A stretch of 64,000 nt of DNA from Plasticicumulans acidivorans (lineage in GTDB: Bacteria; Pseudomonadota; Gammaproteobacteria; Competibacterales; Competibacteraceae), in NCBI RefSeq assembly GCF_003182095.1, contig NZ_QGTJ01000005.1:4680-68679 (forward strand). Reading direction: 5' to 3'. The first letter of the stretch is position 1. Each line of letters starts with the position of its first letter. Position numbers and translations under genes: made by a program. The notes under the pieces are model-generated. The model saw only the letters and a program-made list of their open reading frames with translations, searched no databases and had not been told where the DNA came from. Of this stretch, positions 20,078 to 29,215 are shown piece by piece.

Positions 20078-20220
20078 GATGATCTCCTTTGATATGCGGA
20101 AATGCCGCAGCTGGCGGCAGCGGAGCGAGCCATTTTGCCGCGCAGCCCGAACTTCGACCGATGACGTGCAGGTCAGGTTCAGAATCGGCGGCGGTCGCGG
20201 GCCGGTGGCAGCGCGCGGTT

Positions 20221-20751
20221 TCAGCTGCGGTACTGGACGGCGAGCCTGACGTAATTCTGTGCCGAATAAAGCAGAAATTCGCGCTCGCGCTCGCTCAGCG
20301 GACGCTGCTGGCGTACCGGGTTGCCGACGTAGAGAAAGCCGCTTTCGAGGCGTTTGCCGGGTGGCACCAGTGCGCCGGCACCGAGCATGACCTCGTCCTC
20401 GATGACGGCACGATCCATGACGATCGCGCCCATGCCGATCAGGCAGCGCGAACCGATCGTGCAGGCGTGCAGCAGCGCCTTGTGGCCGACGGTGGTGTCC
20501 GTGCCGAGCGTCGTTGCCTGACCGCCGGGGCAGAAGCGCGAGTCGTGCGTGACATGAATGACCGTGCCGTCCTGCACATTGCTGCGCGCACCGATGTGGA
20601 TCGACTGCACGTCACCGCGCACGACGACCAGTGGCCAGATCGAGGCTTCCTCGCCGATTTCAACATCGCCGATGACGATGGCGGCGGCATCGACGTAGGC
20701 GCTGGCGGCGATGCGCGGCAGCTGCGTGCCGAAAGGACGGATGTTCATCAT
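20221..20751 (-). CDS. Gamma-class carbonic anhydrase family protein (YrdA-like hexapeptide protein)
   Basis: A 176-residue left-handed beta-helix protein with imperfect hexapeptide repeats (AIVIGDVEIGEEASIWPLVV, VVRGDVQSIHIGARSNVQDG). Candidate zinc ligands are H66 or H69 (VIHVTHD) with H90 and H95 (VGHKALLHAC), the spacing of the YrdA/gamma-CA fold. Members are annotated as carbonic anhydrase-like; many have no measured activity, so catalysis is uncertain. GGGAG precedes the double ATG. It is the last gene of a minus-strand block gor - LprI-like - gamma-CA, only 10 bases after the previous stop. Confidence 0.88.
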   Translation of the reverse strand: MMNIRPFGTQLPRIAASAYVDAAAIVIGDVEIGEEASIWPLVVVRGDVQSIHIGARSNVQDGTVIHVTHDSRFCPGGQATTLGTDTTVGHKALLHACTIGSRCLIGMGAIVMDRAVIEDEVMLGAGALVPPGKRLESGFLYVGNPVRQQRPLSEREREFLLYSAQNYVRLAVQYRS

Positions 20752-20761
20752 GGCTCCCGTT

Positions 20762-21142
20762 TCAGCGGATCAGCAGTTCGGTCAGGCGCTCGTCGGTGAG
20801 CTGCACTTCACAGGCGGTGCGGGCGAGCGGGGCCTCGTCGCGGTTATCCATCCGGATTTCGATGAAGGCGCAGTGGGCACTGCGGTAATTGCGGAACGCA
20901 CTCGCGCTGCGCTCGAACGCGGGCACGGCCTTGCGGCCGCCGCGGCGGGCATCGAGCTCGCGCATCTCTTTGCGCAGATCGCGCTCGGTGCCGGCGAGCC
21001 CTTCGTTGGCGGTCTGCAGGCGCAGGGTAAGGCAGGCGGCGACGTCGCCGTCGGCGCCGACGCTGCTACGGCATTCCTCCAGCGGGCCGGCGCTGGCGGT
21101 GGCCGACAACAGCAGCGGAAAAACGATCAGCTCCATGCGCAT
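20762..21142 (-). CDS. Small secreted LprI/DUF1311-like protein
   Basis: A 126-residue protein with a signal peptide (MELIVFPLLLSATASAG) and a mature region with LEECRSS, LTLRLQTANEGLAGTERDLRKEM and, late, YRSAHCAFIE. The cysteine placement and the helix starting with L-N/Q-x-x-Y/L-type repeats resemble the lysozyme-inhibitor LprI-N (DUF1311) family of periplasmic proteins. ATG 21142 follows AAGGAG with good spacing; the longer in-frame read from 21334 runs back into gor and is not a real extension. Lysozyme inhibition is not proven for this subfamily. Confidence 0.65.
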   Translation of the reverse strand: MRMELIVFPLLLSATASAGPLEECRSSVGADGDVAACLTLRLQTANEGLAGTERDLRKEMRELDARRGGRKAVPAFERSASAFRNYRSAHCAFIEIRMDNRDEAPLARTACEVQLTDERLTELLIR

Positions 21143-21170
21143 CGTTGGACTCCTTGGCCGATGTTCAGCA

Positions 21171-22517
21171 TCAGCGCAGTGTGACCAGCTCTTCGGCGCT
21201 GGTCGGGTGGATGGCGACGGTGTCGTCGAAATCGCGTTTGCGTGCGCCCATGCGCACGGCGACGGCAAAGCCCTGCAGCATCTCGTCGACACCGTCGCCG
21301 ATGGCATGCACGCCGACGATTTTCTCGTCGTCACCGGCGCAGACCAGCTTCATCGCCGTCTGCCGCGGATGCGCGGAGAAGGACTGACCCATCGGTGTGA
21401 AATGCGTGGTGTAGACGCGCACCTCGGCGCCGTACTGCTCGCAGGCTTGATCCTCGGTCAGTCCGACGGTGCCGATCGGCGGATGCGAGAACACCACCGT
21501 CGGAATGTTGCTGTAGTCGAGGTGGCGCTGTGGCATGCCGCCGTACAGGCGGTCGGCGAGACGACGGCCGGCGGCGATCGCCACCGGCGTCAGCGGCGCG
21601 CGGCCGGTGACGTCGCCGATGGCGTAGATGCCGGGGACTTCGGTGTTCTGGAAAGAATCGGTGCTCAGCGTACCGTCGGCGCGCGGCTTGAGCCCGGCGC
21701 TGTCGAGGCCGAGCGCTGCTGTCTGCGGTGTGCGCCCGATCGCCCAGATCAGGCAGTCGACCGTGAGTGGCGCAGCGCCGTCACGTGTCAGCTGCAGGCT
21801 GCCGTCGGCCAGGCGTTCGATCGCGCTCAGCTGCGTGCGGGTGAGGATGTCGACGCCGTCGGCGCGCAGCGCCTTGACCAGTTGCTCGCGGATCAGCGCA
21901 TCGAATTCGCGCAGCGGCTCATCTTTGCGCAGCAGCAGGCTGACCTGGCTGCCGAGGGCGGCGAGTACGCCGGCCAGCTCGACGGCGATATAGCCGGCCC
22001 CGACGATGGCAACGCGCGGCGGCAGTGCCTCCAGCTCGAAAAAACCGTCGGAATCGATACCGAGCGCGGCACCGGGAATGTCGGGGATCGTCGGCGTGCC
22101 GCCACTGGCGATGACGATGTGCCTGGCGCCCAGCCGCTCGCCGTCGACCTCGACGGTGCGGGCGTCGACGAAGCGCGCGCGGCCGCGGATCAGCTCGATG
22201 CCAGCTCGTTCGAGATAGCCGCCATACCAGCCGTTGATGTCGGCGATGTAGGCGTCGCGCCGGCGTTTGAGTGTCGGCCAGTCGTGGCGGCGGACTTCGG
22301 CATCGAAACCGAAGCCGGCGGCATTGGCCAGCGTGTGAGCCGTATTGGCAGCGAACCACATGATCTTCTTCGGCACGCAGCCGACGTTGACGCAGGTGCC
22401 GCCGAGTTGGCCGGACTCGATGACCGCGACTTTCGCTCCGTAGCTTGCCGCGCGCTCGGCGACGGACAGCCCACCCGAGCCTGCACCGATCGCGATCAGG
22501 TCGTATTGCCTGCCCAT
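21171..22517 (-). CDS. gor: Glutathione-disulfide reductase
   Basis: It reduces glutathione disulfide with NADPH. The product is 448 residues. It has the FAD-binding [14 protein letters not shown], the redox-active pair C42/C47 in [13 protein letters not shown], the NADPH-binding [13 protein letters not shown], the second FAD motif [10 protein letters not shown] and the C-terminal [11 protein letters not shown] with the catalytic histidine. The length and VPKK after the second cysteine favour glutathione reductase over lipoamide dehydrogenase or mercuric reductase. ATG 22517 follows AGGAG at six bases. Together with gshA it provides the glutathione redox cycle. Confidence 0.94.
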   Translation of the reverse strand: MGRQYDLIAIGAGSGGLSVAERAASYGAKVAVIESGQLGGTCVNVGCVPKKIMWFAANTAHTLANAAGFGFDAEVRRHDWPTLKRRRDAYIADINGWYGGYLERAGIELIRGRARFVDARTVEVDGERLGARHIVIASGGTPTIPDIPGAALGIDSDGFFELEALPPRVAIVGAGYIAVELAGVLAALGSQVSLLLRKDEPLREFDALIREQLVKALRADGVDILTRTQLSAIERLADGSLQLTRDGAAPLTVDCLIWAIGRTPQTAALGLDSAGLKPRADGTLSTDSFQNTEVPGIYAIGDVTGRAPLTPVAIAAGRRLADRLYGGMPQRHLDYSNIPTVVFSHPPIGTVGLTEDQACEQYGAEVRVYTTHFTPMGQSFSAHPRQTAMKLVCAGDDEKIVGVHAIGDGVDEMLQGFAVAVRMGARKRDFDDTVAIHPTSAEELVTLR

Positions 22518-22602
22518 GGACCACTCCTGGCGAATTGAACGTCGCCAGAGGATACCGGATGATCGCGCGTAAACGACGCGCAACGCGCAGAGGGGGAGCC
22601 TG

Positions 22603-23175
22603 ATGACGGTCTGGATCGGCCTGGGAGCCGTGGCCCTGCTGGTGGCCTTATACGGGGTCTCGATCTACAACCGGCTGGTGGCCTTGCGTCAGGCCAGCGC
22701 CAAGGCGTGGTCGAACATCGACGTCCTGCTGGTGCAGCGCAACGAGGAGCTGCCGAAGCTGGTCGAGACCTGCCGTCAGCACATGCGTTATGAGCAGGAG
22801 ACGCTGGAGCGCGTCACGCAGGCGCGCAGTCTGGCGATGCAGGCGCGCGCCGGCGGCGATCTGGCAGCCCTCGGCCGGGCCGAAGCCAGCCTGCAGGCCG
22901 GACTCGGCCAGCTGTTCGCGCTGGTCGAGCAGTACCCGGATCTGCGCGCAAGCGAATCGTTCCTGCATCTGCACGGGCGCATCAGCGGCCTGGAGAACGC
23001 GATCGCCGACCGCCGCGAGTTCTACAACGAGAGCGCCAATCTCTATAACACCCGCATCGAAAGTTTCCCGGAGCTGCTGCTGGCGGCGCTGTGCGGTTTC
23101 CGCCGCTGCGCGCTGCTGCGCTTCGAAGCGGCCCGGCTCGCCGATCCCGACCTGCGCGGACTGTTCGGCGGCTAG
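22603..23175 (+). CDS. LemA family protein
   Basis: A 190-residue protein with an N-terminal transmembrane helix ([21 protein letters not shown]) followed by the LemA helical bundle: [32 protein letters not shown], then a long helix and [22 protein letters not shown], which is the LemA signature. LemA proteins are membrane-anchored, with most of the chain outside or in the periplasm; function is unresolved. Strong GGGGGAG ribosome site. It ends three bases before the next gene, the usual partner of LemA. Confidence 0.85.
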   Translation: MTVWIGLGAVALLVALYGVSIYNRLVALRQASAKAWSNIDVLLVQRNEELPKLVETCRQHMRYEQETLERVTQARSLAMQARAGGDLAALGRAEASLQAGLGQLFALVEQYPDLRASESFLHLHGRISGLENAIADRREFYNESANLYNTRIESFPELLLAALCGFRRCALLRFEAARLADPDLRGLFGG

Positions 23176-23178
23176 GCG

Positions 23179-24003
23179 GTGCTGGCGTTCGCTGCGCTGG
23201 CCGTGCTCCTGCCGCTGCTCGCCGTCTACGCGTTCTGGCGCGGCTGGCGCACGCTGCATTGCCTGCGCGCCGTCGTCGATCATCCGAGTTCGCGCGTGCG
23301 TTCGGCGCCGCAGGGCTACGTCGAGTTGCGTGGCCGGGCGGTGCTGCTGCCGGGCGTGCCGAACATCGCTCCGCTCAGCGGTCTGCCGTGCTGCTGGTAC
23401 CGCTATCGCGTCGAGCAGCGCGACGAGGAGCAGCGCTGGGTGACCATCGATCGCGGCGAGTGTGACGGCCTGTTCGGCCTCGATGACGGCGATGCCCGCT
23501 GTGTGATCGACCCGGAGCAGGCACAGATCATCAAGGTGCGCACCGAGCGCTGGCACGCCGCCGGCACCGACGGCACGCTGCGCTACAGCGAGCAGCGCAT
23601 CATCCCCGGCGAGGCGCTGCATGTGCTTGGCTGGCTGCGTACCGAGGGCGGTGCCGGGGCCGCCACCGACATCGTGCTCGAAACCCGCCTGCAGCTCGAA
23701 GACTGGAAGCGTGACCCGCAACGCATGAGCCTGTTCGATCGCAATGGCGACGGCCAGCTCGACGCGACCGAATGGGAGGCGGTGCGCCGTGCCGCCCGCC
23801 GCCAGGTCGAGCGCGAGGCGCGGCTGCGTGCGCTTGAACCGGGACTGTCACTGCTGTCGAATCCACAGGATCGGCGCCTGCCGTTCCTGATCTCCACGCT
23901 GCCGGAGCGCTCGCTGTGCCGCTGGCTGCGCTGGCAGATCGCCGCCTGGTGGGCCGGCGCCGCCCTCGCTGCCTGGGGTGCCCAGCGTCTGCTCGTCGTC
24001 TGA
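23179..24003 (+). CDS. GIDE-like membrane protein with embedded EF-hand, LemA partner
   Basis: A 274-residue protein starting at GTG 23179. Residues 1-20 form a transmembrane helix, then a soluble domain with VRSAPQGYVELRGRA and PCCWYRYRVE, which resembles the GIDE domain of MULAN-type proteins. WRTLHCLRAVVDHPSSRVRSA precedes it. A second hydrophobic segment (WQIAAWWAGAALAAWGAQ) lies at the C-terminus. At about 187-198 there is a canonical EF-hand loop DRNGDGQLDATE, unusual in this family. No RING finger is present, so ubiquitin-ligase activity should not be assumed. It is coupled to lemA, a pairing known in other bacteria. Confidence 0.7.
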   Translation: MLAFAALAVLLPLLAVYAFWRGWRTLHCLRAVVDHPSSRVRSAPQGYVELRGRAVLLPGVPNIAPLSGLPCCWYRYRVEQRDEEQRWVTIDRGECDGLFGLDDGDARCVIDPEQAQIIKVRTERWHAAGTDGTLRYSEQRIIPGEALHVLGWLRTEGGAGAATDIVLETRLQLEDWKRDPQRMSLFDRNGDGQLDATEWEAVRRAARRQVEREARLRALEPGLSLLSNPQDRRLPFLISTLPERSLCRWLRWQIAAWWAGAALAAWGAQRLLVV

Positions 24004-24031
24004 GTGTTTCCCGCCCTTACGGAGTCCGTCC

Positions 24032-26080
24032 ATGAATGACAACCCGCTGCTCCAGTTCACCGGCCTGCCGCCGTTTGCCGCGATCCGCCCCGAGCACGTC
24101 GAGCCCGCCATCGATGCGCTGCTCGCGCAGAATCGCGCCGAGCTGGCACAGCTGCTGGCGCAGCCCGAAGCATTCACCTGGGACAACCTGGTCGCCCCGC
24201 TCGAAGAGCTGCAGGATCGGCTCAACCGGGTCTGGGGGCCGGTCGGGCACTTGAATGCGGTGATGAATTCCGACGCGCTGCGTGCGGCCTACAACGCCTG
24301 TCTGCCGAAACTGTCGGCCTATTACACCGAATACAACCAGAACGAAGCCTTGTATCGGGCGACACAGAGCCTGCGTGACAACAGCCGTGTCTGGGACGGG
24401 CTCGATGCGGTGCAGCGCAAGATCATCGAGGATTCGCTGCGCGACTTCCGCCTTGCCGGCGTCGCCCTGCCCGAAGACAAAAAGGCCCGTTATGGCCAGA
24501 TCGCGCAGGAGCTGTCACAGCTCGGCGCCAAGTTCTCGGAGAACGTGCTCGACTCGACGCATGCCTTCAGCCGCCACATCTCGGATGTGACTGAACTCGC
24601 CGGCCTGCCGGAGTCGGCGCTGGCGCTGGCGAAGCAGACTGCGCAGCAGCGCGGCCTCGATGGCTGGCTGCTGACGCTGGAGTTCCCGTCCTACCTGCCG
24701 GTGATGAACTACGCCGAGGACCGCCGTCTGCGTGAGGCGATGTACGCCGCCTACGCCACGCGCGCCGCAGAAAACTTCCCGGCCGGAGCGCAGTGGGACA
24801 ACACCGCAACCGTGGCCCGCATTCTCGAACTGCGTCACGAGATGGCCCGCCTGCTGGATTTCCCCGACTACGCGGAATACTCGCTGGCGACCAAGATGGC
24901 GGAGTCGGCCGGGCAGGTCATCGACTTCCTGCGTGATCTGAGCCGGCGCGCCAAGCCGCAGGCCGAGCATGAAGTCGCCGAACTGCAGCGTTTCGCCAGC
25001 ACCGAGCTGGGCCTCGACAAGCTGGAAAGCTGGGATGTCGGCTACGCCAGTGAAAAGCTCAAGCTGCGCCGCTACTCGATCTCCGATGAGGAACTGCGGC
25101 CGTATTTCCCGCAGACCCGGGTCGTGCCCGGCCTGTTCGCGCTGGTCGAGCGCTTGTTCGGCGTGTCGATCCGTGAGAACCACGAGGTCGAGGTCTGGCA
25201 TCCGGACGTGCATGCCTACGACATCTTCGGCAGCGATGGCGAGCTGCGCGCGCAGTTCTACTTCGACCTCTACGCCCGGCCGCACAAGCGTGGCGGCGCC
25301 TGGATGGACTCGGCAATCGCGCGCCGGCGCACCCGCAACGGCCTGCAGCTGCCGGTCGCCTACATGGTCTGCAATTTCACGCCGCCGGTCGGCGGGCAGC
25401 CGGCGCTGTTCACCCACGGTGAGGTTGAAACGCTGTTCCACGAGTTCGGCCACGGTCTGCACCACATGCTGACCAAGGTCGACTATGCCTCCGTGTCGGG
25501 CATCTCCGGCGTCGAATGGGATGCCGTCGAGCTGCCTTCGCAGTTCATGGAGAATTTCTGCTGGGAGCGCGAGGCGCTCGATCTGATCGCCGGGCACTGG
25601 CAGAGCGGCGAGCATCTGCCGGACGCACTCTACGAACGCATGCTGGCGGCGAAGAATTTCCAGTCGGCGATGATGACGGTACGGCAGCTCGAATTCGGCC
25701 TGTTCGACCTGCGCCTGCATCGCGAGTACGAGCCGGCCCGCGGTCCGCGCCTGCTCGAATTGCTCGCACAGGTGCGCGACGAGGTCGCCGTCGTGCAGCC
25801 GCCGGCCTACAACCGTTACCCGCTGAGCTTCTCGCACATCTTTGCCGGTGGTTATGCCGCCGGCTACTACAGCTACAAATGGGCGGAAGTGCTGTCGGCC
25901 GATGTCTTCGCCGCCTTCGAGGAAGCCGGGGTGTTCGACAGCAACACCGGCCGGCGCTTCCTCGGGGAAATCCTTGAAGTCGGCGGTTCGCGGCCGGCCA
26001 TCGAGAGTTTCAAGGCCTTCCGCGGTCGCGAGCCGCGTATCGATGCGCTGTTGCGCCATTCCGGCATCGCTGCTGCCTGA
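24032..26080 (+). CDS. prlC: Oligopeptidase A (M3 zinc metallopeptidase)
   Basis: A 682-residue cytoplasmic peptidase that degrades short peptides, including signal-peptide fragments. It has the zinc motif HEFGH at 470-474 (LFHEFGHGLHHM), the upstream GAWMDSAIARRR and YMVCNFTPP, and the downstream YDYASVSGISGVEWDAVELPSQ-type block (VDYASVSGISGVEWD) seen in M3 enzymes. ATG 24032 follows ACGGAG. It begins 28 bases after the GIDE-like gene, possibly in one transcript. Confidence 0.95.
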   Translation: MNDNPLLQFTGLPPFAAIRPEHVEPAIDALLAQNRAELAQLLAQPEAFTWDNLVAPLEELQDRLNRVWGPVGHLNAVMNSDALRAAYNACLPKLSAYYTEYNQNEALYRATQSLRDNSRVWDGLDAVQRKIIEDSLRDFRLAGVALPEDKKARYGQIAQELSQLGAKFSENVLDSTHAFSRHISDVTELAGLPESALALAKQTAQQRGLDGWLLTLEFPSYLPVMNYAEDRRLREAMYAAYATRAAENFPAGAQWDNTATVARILELRHEMARLLDFPDYAEYSLATKMAESAGQVIDFLRDLSRRAKPQAEHEVAELQRFASTELGLDKLESWDVGYASEKLKLRRYSISDEELRPYFPQTRVVPGLFALVERLFGVSIRENHEVEVWHPDVHAYDIFGSDGELRAQFYFDLYARPHKRGGAWMDSAIARRRTRNGLQLPVAYMVCNFTPPVGGQPALFTHGEVETLFHEFGHGLHHMLTKVDYASVSGISGVEWDAVELPSQFMENFCWEREALDLIAGHWQSGEHLPDALYERMLAAKNFQSAMMTVRQLEFGLFDLRLHREYEPARGPRLLELLAQVRDEVAVVQPPAYNRYPLSFSHIFAGGYAAGYYSYKWAEVLSADVFAAFEEAGVFDSNTGRRFLGEILEVGGSRPAIESFKAFRGREPRIDALLRHSGIAAA

Positions 26081-26272
26081 TGGGGCGGTTCGGCACGCCG
26101 CCGCGGTCTGGCCGGGCGGCGTCCGATTCGCCAGCGCACCGGGCTGTCAAGAGGGCATGTGGCGCATGCTCGCCGTTGGTGCGCGGCGGCCGTTGCCGTC
26201 GGGGCTGCGGCGCGCTGATCTTTTAGGGTGCCATGTCAATATAAACTGACATCGATCAGCGCAACGGCGGCT

Positions 26273-27259
26273 TCAAGTGCCTCCACGACCCAGCGTGGCC
26301 AGCAGCGCTTCGTCTTGGCGCGCCTCGCTCAGCAGCCATTCACGGAAGGCGACGACCTTCGGCCGCTGGGCAAAGTGCTCGGGACAGACGATCCAATACG
26401 AGAACTCAAGCGGTACGCCGAGAGCAAACGGCATCACCAGGCGCCCGGCACGGATGTCGGCCAGCGCCAGTACCGGCAGGCCGAGCGTGACGCCCTGACC
26501 GTCGAGCGCGGCTTCGATCGCCAGTGAGGCGGTATTGAAGTGCGGGCCGCGGTTGGCGTCGATGCCATCGACACCGGCGGCTTCCAGCCAGATTTCCCAT
26601 TGCGGACGGGCATCGAAGCCGTAGGCCGTTTCGTCGTGCAGCAGCGTGTGCTGACGCAGGTCGGCCGGTTCGTGCAGGGGCGGCGTGCCGTCACGCAGGC
26701 GCGGGCTGCACAGCGGCGTGGCTTCCACCGAAAACAGCTTGGTGACGTGGAACCCTGGATAGTCGCCGTCGCCGAAACGGATCGCGACGTCGATGTCTTC
26801 GCGACGAAAGTCTCCAAGATCAGTGTGTTGGCGTGGTCCGCCACCGCTGCGCACATCGAGCAGATCGGCGCTGGCGGCAATCCGCATGGAGATTTCCGGG
26901 TGTTCCAGCGTGAAGCGGTCGAGTCGTGGGATCAGCCACTTGGCGGCGAATGACGGCGTCAGACTGACGGTGAGGATGCCGGTTTCCTCCTGTGCGTGAA
27001 CCAGCGCGACGGCTTCGGCCAGCGCCTCGAAGCCTTCACGCAGTTTCGGCAGGCAGGCCTGTGCGCCGTCGGTCAGTGCCAGCGCACGATTCATCCGGCG
27101 GAACAGCTGCACACCCAGGTAATCCTCAAGCGATTTGATCTGATGGCTGATCGCAGCAGGTGTTACGAACAGTTCCTCGGCAGCCTTGCTGAAACTCAAG
27201 TGGCGGGCAGCGACTTCGAAGGCGCGCAGGGCATTGAGAGGTGGCAGGCGATAGGACAT
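26273..27259 (-). CDS. LysR-type transcriptional regulator, GcvA-like
   Basis: A 328-residue regulator. The N-terminal winged helix (about 1-62) has the GcvA-like sequence PPLNALRAFEVAARHLSFSKAAEELFVTPAAISHQIK. The effector domain follows, with LTVSLTPSFAAKWLIPRL and DIDVAIRFGDGDYPG, also typical of the GcvA group. Glycine-cleavage control is known for E. coli GcvA, but no gcv gene is in the window, so the effector and targets are unknown. It is transcribed away from the DUF1127 gene across a 214-bp spacer, the usual layout when such a regulator controls its divergent neighbour. Confidence 0.9.
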   Translation of the reverse strand: MSYRLPPLNALRAFEVAARHLSFSKAAEELFVTPAAISHQIKSLEDYLGVQLFRRMNRALALTDGAQACLPKLREGFEALAEAVALVHAQEETGILTVSLTPSFAAKWLIPRLDRFTLEHPEISMRIAASADLLDVRSGGGPRQHTDLGDFRREDIDVAIRFGDGDYPGFHVTKLFSVEATPLCSPRLRDGTPPLHEPADLRQHTLLHDETAYGFDARPQWEIWLEAAGVDGIDANRGPHFNTASLAIEAALDGQGVTLGLPVLALADIRAGRLVMPFALGVPLEFSYWIVCPEHFAQRPKVVAFREWLLSEARQDEALLATLGRGGT

Positions 27260-27473
27260 TCGCGTTAATCCGGCTCATCCAGTGATGAGAAAAGGTCGTT
27301 TGAGACGTTCTGCAGGCCCAACCAGACTTTGCACCAGCAGAGGGCGACACCGCACCGATTAAATGCAAAAAGTCGCAACTTATTGTTGAAGACCGCGCCT
27401 CTGAATGATCAAGGTGCCAAAATGGTGCAAAAGGTACCAGCGGGCTTCAGTTGGGAAATGTTGGGTGAGCATC
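27260..27473. promoter_or_regulatory. Divergent spacer between LysR regulator and DUF1127 gene with a 9-bp inverted repeat
   Basis: TTTGCACCA at 27328-27336 is repeated inverted as TGGTGCAAA at 27423-27431, 86 bases apart. Next to the right copy is GGTGCCAAAATGGTGC (27413-27428). LysR regulators often bind spaced sites of this kind, so these are candidate operators. The rest of the spacer is more AT-rich than its surroundings. No confident -10 or -35 was picked. Confidence 0.35.
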
Positions 27474-27734
27474 ATGTTCAAAGGCTTCCATTTCAATCCG
27501 GGCGCCGGTCATCTGGTCAATGCGGTCAGCGGATCCGGTCTGTTGATTCCTCAGGGTCTGCAGGAGACGCAGCCGTCCTTCCTGTACCGCGCGGGCAAGC
27601 TGCTGACGCTGTGGGGGCGTCGCATCCACGAGCGTAACGAGCTGGCCCGACTCGATGATCGCTGCCTGGCTGACATCGGCATGAGCCGCTGCGAGGCCGA
27701 TAACGAAGCTGGCAAGCCTTTCTGGAAGGAATGA
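27474..27734 (+). CDS. Small DUF1127 protein
   Basis: An 86-residue protein beginning MFKGFHFNPGAGHLVNAV. Its C-terminal 45 residues are the DUF1127 domain: LWGRRIHERNELARLDDRCLADIGMSRCEADNEA, ending KPFWKE. DUF1127 proteins are short, basic, cytoplasmic and linked in other bacteria to RNA maturation or to carbon and phosphate metabolism; a specific role here is unknown. The start at 27474 follows GGGTGAG; the longer in-frame read from 27405 lacks a ribosome site. A terminator follows. Confidence 0.82.
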   Translation: MFKGFHFNPGAGHLVNAVSGSGLLIPQGLQETQPSFLYRAGKLLTLWGRRIHERNELARLDDRCLADIGMSRCEADNEAGKPFWKE

Positions 27735-27772
27735 GCTTCCCTCGCAAAGCAGCGTAGCTGCGCGCAGTCTGG

Positions 27773-27801
27773 AAAACGCGACTCCCTTGGGGTCGCGTTT
27801 T
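27773..27801. terminator. Intrinsic terminator between DUF1127 gene and dctD
   Basis: AAAACGCGAC (27773-27782) pairs with GTCGCGTTTT (27792-27801), extended inward by CTCC/GGGG-type pairs around a CTT loop. T residues follow on the plus side and, through the A run, on the minus side. It can end DUF1127 transcription; the convergent dctD transcript ends before it and could use it too. Confidence 0.85.
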
Positions 27802-27889
27802 CTGTTTAACTGACATTTGCTCACGAACTGCTGCGTCGCACAATAGCGTATCGCGGAAAAAGCCTTCACGCTGCGGTAATCATGCCGGC

Positions 27890-29215
27890 TCATGGTGTGC
27901 CCTCGTCGCGACGCAGACCGTACTTCTTCAGCTTGTCGTAGAGCGTCTTGCGCGGTACGCCGAGTGCATCGGCGGTCGCCACCACGTTGCCGTCGTGGCG
28001 GGCCAGCGCCTGGGTGATGACGGTGCGTTCGAACGCCGCAACCTGCTCCGGCAGTGAGCTGGCGCCCGTCACTGGCACCTGACCTGTCTGGCCGAGCACG
28101 CAGCGTTCGGCGGCGTTGGCCAGCTCGCGGACGTTACCCGGCCACTGTGCGGCCATCAGTGCGCTGAGCTGTTCACTGTCGAGCTCCGCCGGCGGGCGGC
28201 GATAGCGCTCGCTGGCTTTCTGCACGAAATGCTGGAACAGCAGCGGGATGTCCTCACGGCGTTCGCGCAGCGGCGGAATCTCCAGCTTGATGACGTTGAG
28301 GCGGTAGTACAGATCCTCGCGAAAGCGTCCCTGCTGCGCGGCCTGGCGCAGATCGACCTTGGTCGCCGCCACGACGCGGATGTCGAGCTGGATCGGGCGG
28401 TTGGAGCCGAGGCGCTCGATCGCGCGCTCCTGCAGCGCCCGCAGCACCTTGACCTGCAGCGCCAGCGGCATGCTTTCGATCTCGTCGAAGAACACCGTGC
28501 CGCCCTGCGCATATTCGAGCTTGCCGATGCGCTTGCCGGCCGCCCCGGTGAAGGCGCCGGCCTCGTGGCCGAACAGCTCGGACTCGAAGATCGTCTCCGG
28601 GATCGCGCCGCAGTTGAGTGCGACGAACGCGTGCTCACGCCGCTGGCTGCGCTGGTGCAGCAGGCGGGCGACGACTTCCTTGCCGGAGCCGGTTTCACCC
28701 TCGATCAGCACATCGGCGCCGGTGTCGGCGAGGTTGTCGATCGCTGCGCGCAGGCGCTGGATGCCGGGGCTGCGGCCGAGCAGCAGCACGTCGCCATCGC
28801 GGGTCGCTGCCAGTTCGCGGCGCAGCTGGCGGTTTTCCAGCGTCAGCCGGCGTTTGTCGAGCGCGCGGCGGACGATGTCGAGCAGGCGCTCAGTGTGGAA
28901 GGGCTTTTCGATGAAGTCGTAGGCGCCGTCGCGAATCGCCTGCACCGCCATCGCGATGTCGCCGTGGCCGGTGACGAGCACCACCGGCAGTTCCGGGTCG
29001 AGCCCGCTGACGGCGCGCAGCAGCGCCAGACCGTCCATGCCCGGCATGCGCACGTCGGAAACGACGATGCCGGGGAAATCGGCATCCAGCCGTGTCAGCG
29101 CGGCGGCGGCGCCGTCCAGCGCGACGGTGTCGATGCCTTCGAGTTCGAGTGACTGGGCGGTGGCGAGGCGCACATGCGGCTCGTCGTCGATCAGCAGGAC
29201 GGTGCCGGGGTTCAT
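27890..29215 (-). CDS. dctD: Sigma-54-dependent response regulator, DctD-like
   Basis: A 441-residue activator in three parts. Receiver domain at 1-115 with acceptor D54 (VVSDVRMPG) and switch lysine in IEKPFH. AAA+ domain at about 145-375 with Walker A GETGSGKE at 173-180, sigma-54-contact loop GAFTGA at 220-225, Walker B GGTVFFDEIESM and the R-finger region RFREDLYYRLNV. Fis-type helix-turn-helix at the C-terminus (NVVATADALGVPRKTLYDKLKK). In rhizobia and Pseudomonas, DctD activates C4-dicarboxylate transport genes when phosphorylated by DctB. Here its start overlaps the dctB-like kinase stop by four bases, and the carrier upstream is an AEC protein, not DctA or DctPQM. Confidence 0.9.
   Translation of the reverse strand: MNPGTVLLIDDEPHVRLATAQSLELEGIDTVALDGAAAALTRLDADFPGIVVSDVRMPGMDGLALLRAVSGLDPELPVVLVTGHGDIAMAVQAIRDGAYDFIEKPFHTERLLDIVRRALDKRRLTLENRQLRRELAATRDGDVLLLGRSPGIQRLRAAIDNLADTGADVLIEGETGSGKEVVARLLHQRSQRREHAFVALNCGAIPETIFESELFGHEAGAFTGAAGKRIGKLEYAQGGTVFFDEIESMPLALQVKVLRALQERAIERLGSNRPIQLDIRVVAATKVDLRQAAQQGRFREDLYYRLNVIKLEIPPLRERREDIPLLFQHFVQKASERYRRPPAELDSEQLSALMAAQWPGNVRELANAAERCVLGQTGQVPVTGASSLPEQVAAFERTVITQALARHDGNVVATADALGVPRKTLYDKLKKYGLRRDEGTP

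Noticed and set aside
26081-26272. RNA gene in the spacer after prlC
   Set aside because: No cloverleaf or known RNA structure; only a short ATGTCA/TGACAT dyad near 26233-26250 without a T run.
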